Source: Arsenophonus sp052174115 (lineage in GTDB: Bacteria > Pseudomonadota > Gammaproteobacteria > Enterobacterales > Enterobacteriaceae). From it: a stretch of 64,000 nucleotides of DNA. Position numbers and translations under genes: made by a program. The notes under the pieces were generated by a model. That model was not told where the DNA came from. It worked only from the letters and a program-made list of their open reading frames with translations, and did not search any database. The stretch spans positions 62,001 through 126,000 of the forward strand of contig JBQMRX010000001.1 in NCBI GenBank assembly GCA_052174115.1, written 5' to 3'. Every line of letters begins with the position of its first letter. The stretch's first letter is position 1. Below are positions 62,593 through 64,000 of this stretch, piece by piece.

Positions 62593-64000
62593 AGTATTTT
62601 ATTTACCTATTAATCAATAAATCGCTTATTAAATATAAGCGATTTATTATTTATTTTAAAAATTTTTTTATTTATATAAACTCTAGATTAAAGTGATTAA
62701 TTTTAGATTACTTATTAATATAATTAGTTAAAAAAATATAATCTTCTATTTTAATGTAATTAAAATTAAGTTACATAAAAATTATATTTTATTATCATTA
62801 TGAATTAAAAAAATATTTAAAAATTCTGTTTAGAAGATAATTTAAAATAATTTTTTATTATATTTATTTTATTCTTATTTATGAAATTTATTTTAAATAA
62901 ATGTTTTAAAAAATTATTTTTAAAAAAATAGCTTTTAATTAAAATTTTATAATATATAAGCTAAATTTCTTTTTAAAATTTATAAAAATTCATTACTAAA
63001 ATAATTATCTATGTAATAATTAAAATTATTACATATTAAAATTGATTATAACAAAATGAAATTATAATTCATTACTATGAATAACATTTTTAGAAAGATT
63101 ATTAATATATTATTAATTTTTAAATCATTAAAACATTATTTAAATGATTTTTTATTTTTAAATATTTTTATATATTTTATTATTTATCTATAATTAAATA
63201 TTTATATATTTTATAGATATGAATATATTTTATTTATATTAAATATAATGATAAAAATAAATAAGAAACAAAAATAAAATAATAATCATAAATTTAATAA
63301 TGAATTTTTATTTAATGATTCATTAGTAATTAATTTCTTTTTTTTAAAAATAATTAATATTTTTATATATAAATTTTTATTCTTTCTATCAGTATAAAAT
63401 ATAAATAACTTATTTAAAATTAAACTTAATACGTATCATAAAATTATGAATAACTATTTTTTACAAATAATAGATCATAATTATAATTTAACTAACTTTA
63501 CAGTGTTAAAGATATTATAGATACTTAATAATTTTTATTATTATATAAATTATTTGATGTTTTTAATAATGAAAATTATTTTTAAAAATTAATAAATTTA
63601 TATTCATATATAAAAAATTTACTAATTGTAAAATAAAATAAATAATTATATTTATATTTTATCTTTTAACATAGATATTATATTTCAATTTTTTTTAATT
63701 AATATCAATAAAAACAATGTTTAAAAATAAATTATTAACTGCTATAGAGATTTTGGTTATAAATTATAAAATAATTTATTAATTAATATCGTAAATAAAT
63801 TACAAATTATATAATTTTAAAAATCATTATTGATGATAATACTTGCTATTCTACTCTATAAAAATTAAATACTTTAAAAAACATAAATATTTTAACTAAG
63901 AATATTCAAGGTATAAGAAAATATTAATTTTATAAAAAATAATAGAAATTATTGATTATTAATATAACTTTATCAGTGATAAAATTTAACATTAATATAA
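62593..64000. other. 1.4-kb AT-rich region beyond dnaB to window end
   Basis: Apart from the hairpin at 62616-62648 I see nothing. E. coli has qorA divergent from dnaB; I did not find a trace on the plus strand. Confidence 0.6.
62616..62648. repeat. GC-bearing 14-bp hairpin 24 bases upstream of dnaB
   Basis: Perfect arms AATAAATCGCTTAT (62616-62629) and complement (62635-62648) with loop TAAAT. It is one of few intergenic hairpins with three G-C pairs in a row (GCG/CGC). It could be the 5' leader of dnaB or a terminator for a gene once on the plus strand, since T-rich sequence follows on that strand. Confidence 0.6.

Noticed and set aside
6645..63915. Recurrent CAAGGTA strings in spacers (near 6649, 10433, 12235, 27484 and 63908).
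   Set aside because: Rare bases make it eye-catching, but flanks differ, positions have no common relation to genes, and about one such hit is expected by chance; five is not enough to call an element.

Overview
The window looks like a piece of the chromosome of a reduced, host-restricted gammaproteobacterial symbiont of the order Enterobacterales. The evidence is the very close match of nearly every protein to its Escherichia coli counterpart as I remember it, gene order that still follows E. coli in blocks, extreme AT richness, and gene loss. By summing the coordinates listed here, only about 47% of the window codes for protein or tRNA. I cannot name the genus from sequence alone; an insect symbiont of the Arsenophonus/Providencia or Sodalis kind is a guess. 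I see no transposase, phage gene, CRISPR array or rRNA gene.

Layout. (A) 1-2695: 5' part of pyrG and a broken relA, both on the minus strand. (B) 5525-20116: erpA, mrcB, dksA, pcnB, folK, yadH, yadG, speE, speD, in exactly inverted E. coli order and orientation. (C) 23485-24825: a lone MATE-family exporter. (D) 26349-31202: nlpD, pcm, ispF, ispD, ftsB. (E) 33094-49193: yafD, tRNA-Asp, hemG, trkH, fre, ubiD, ubiB, ubiE, rmuC. (F) 50054-62592: yjcE, ssb, uvrA, alr, dnaB. Many retained neighbours are still packed as operons (pcnB-folK, yadG-yadH, speE-speD, ubiD-fre, trkH-hemG, dnaB-alr, ispD-ispF).

Functions kept: peptidoglycan synthesis and division (mrcB, alr, nlpD, ftsB), ubiquinone (ubiD, ubiE, ubiB, with fre), haem (hemG), Fe-S delivery (erpA), MEP isoprenoid synthesis (ispD, ispF), spermidine (speE, speD), one folate step (folK), K+/Na+ handling (trkH, yjcE), replication and repair (dnaB, ssb, uvrA, rmuC), RNA processing and transcription control (pcnB, dksA). 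Lost regulators and systems are as telling: rpoS, full-length relA, Tat export, surE, truD, ubiJ and mazG.

The main hidden structure is in the long AT-rich gaps. Several are not blank. Reading them in the strand and place where E. coli has a gene, I find eroded but alignable gene remnants: surE (nearly full length, start lost, in-frame stops), rpoS (sigma regions 1.2-2), tatA, tatB and tatC, mazG, and weaker traces of ubiJ, truD and yigZ. The changes are dominated by substitutions toward A/T, with rather few indels. Other gaps show only long perfect AT hairpins or nothing I can recognise. I did not find a new biological system; the novelty here is decay history, non-AUG starts, palindrome clusters and a probable rRNA-operon recombination scar.
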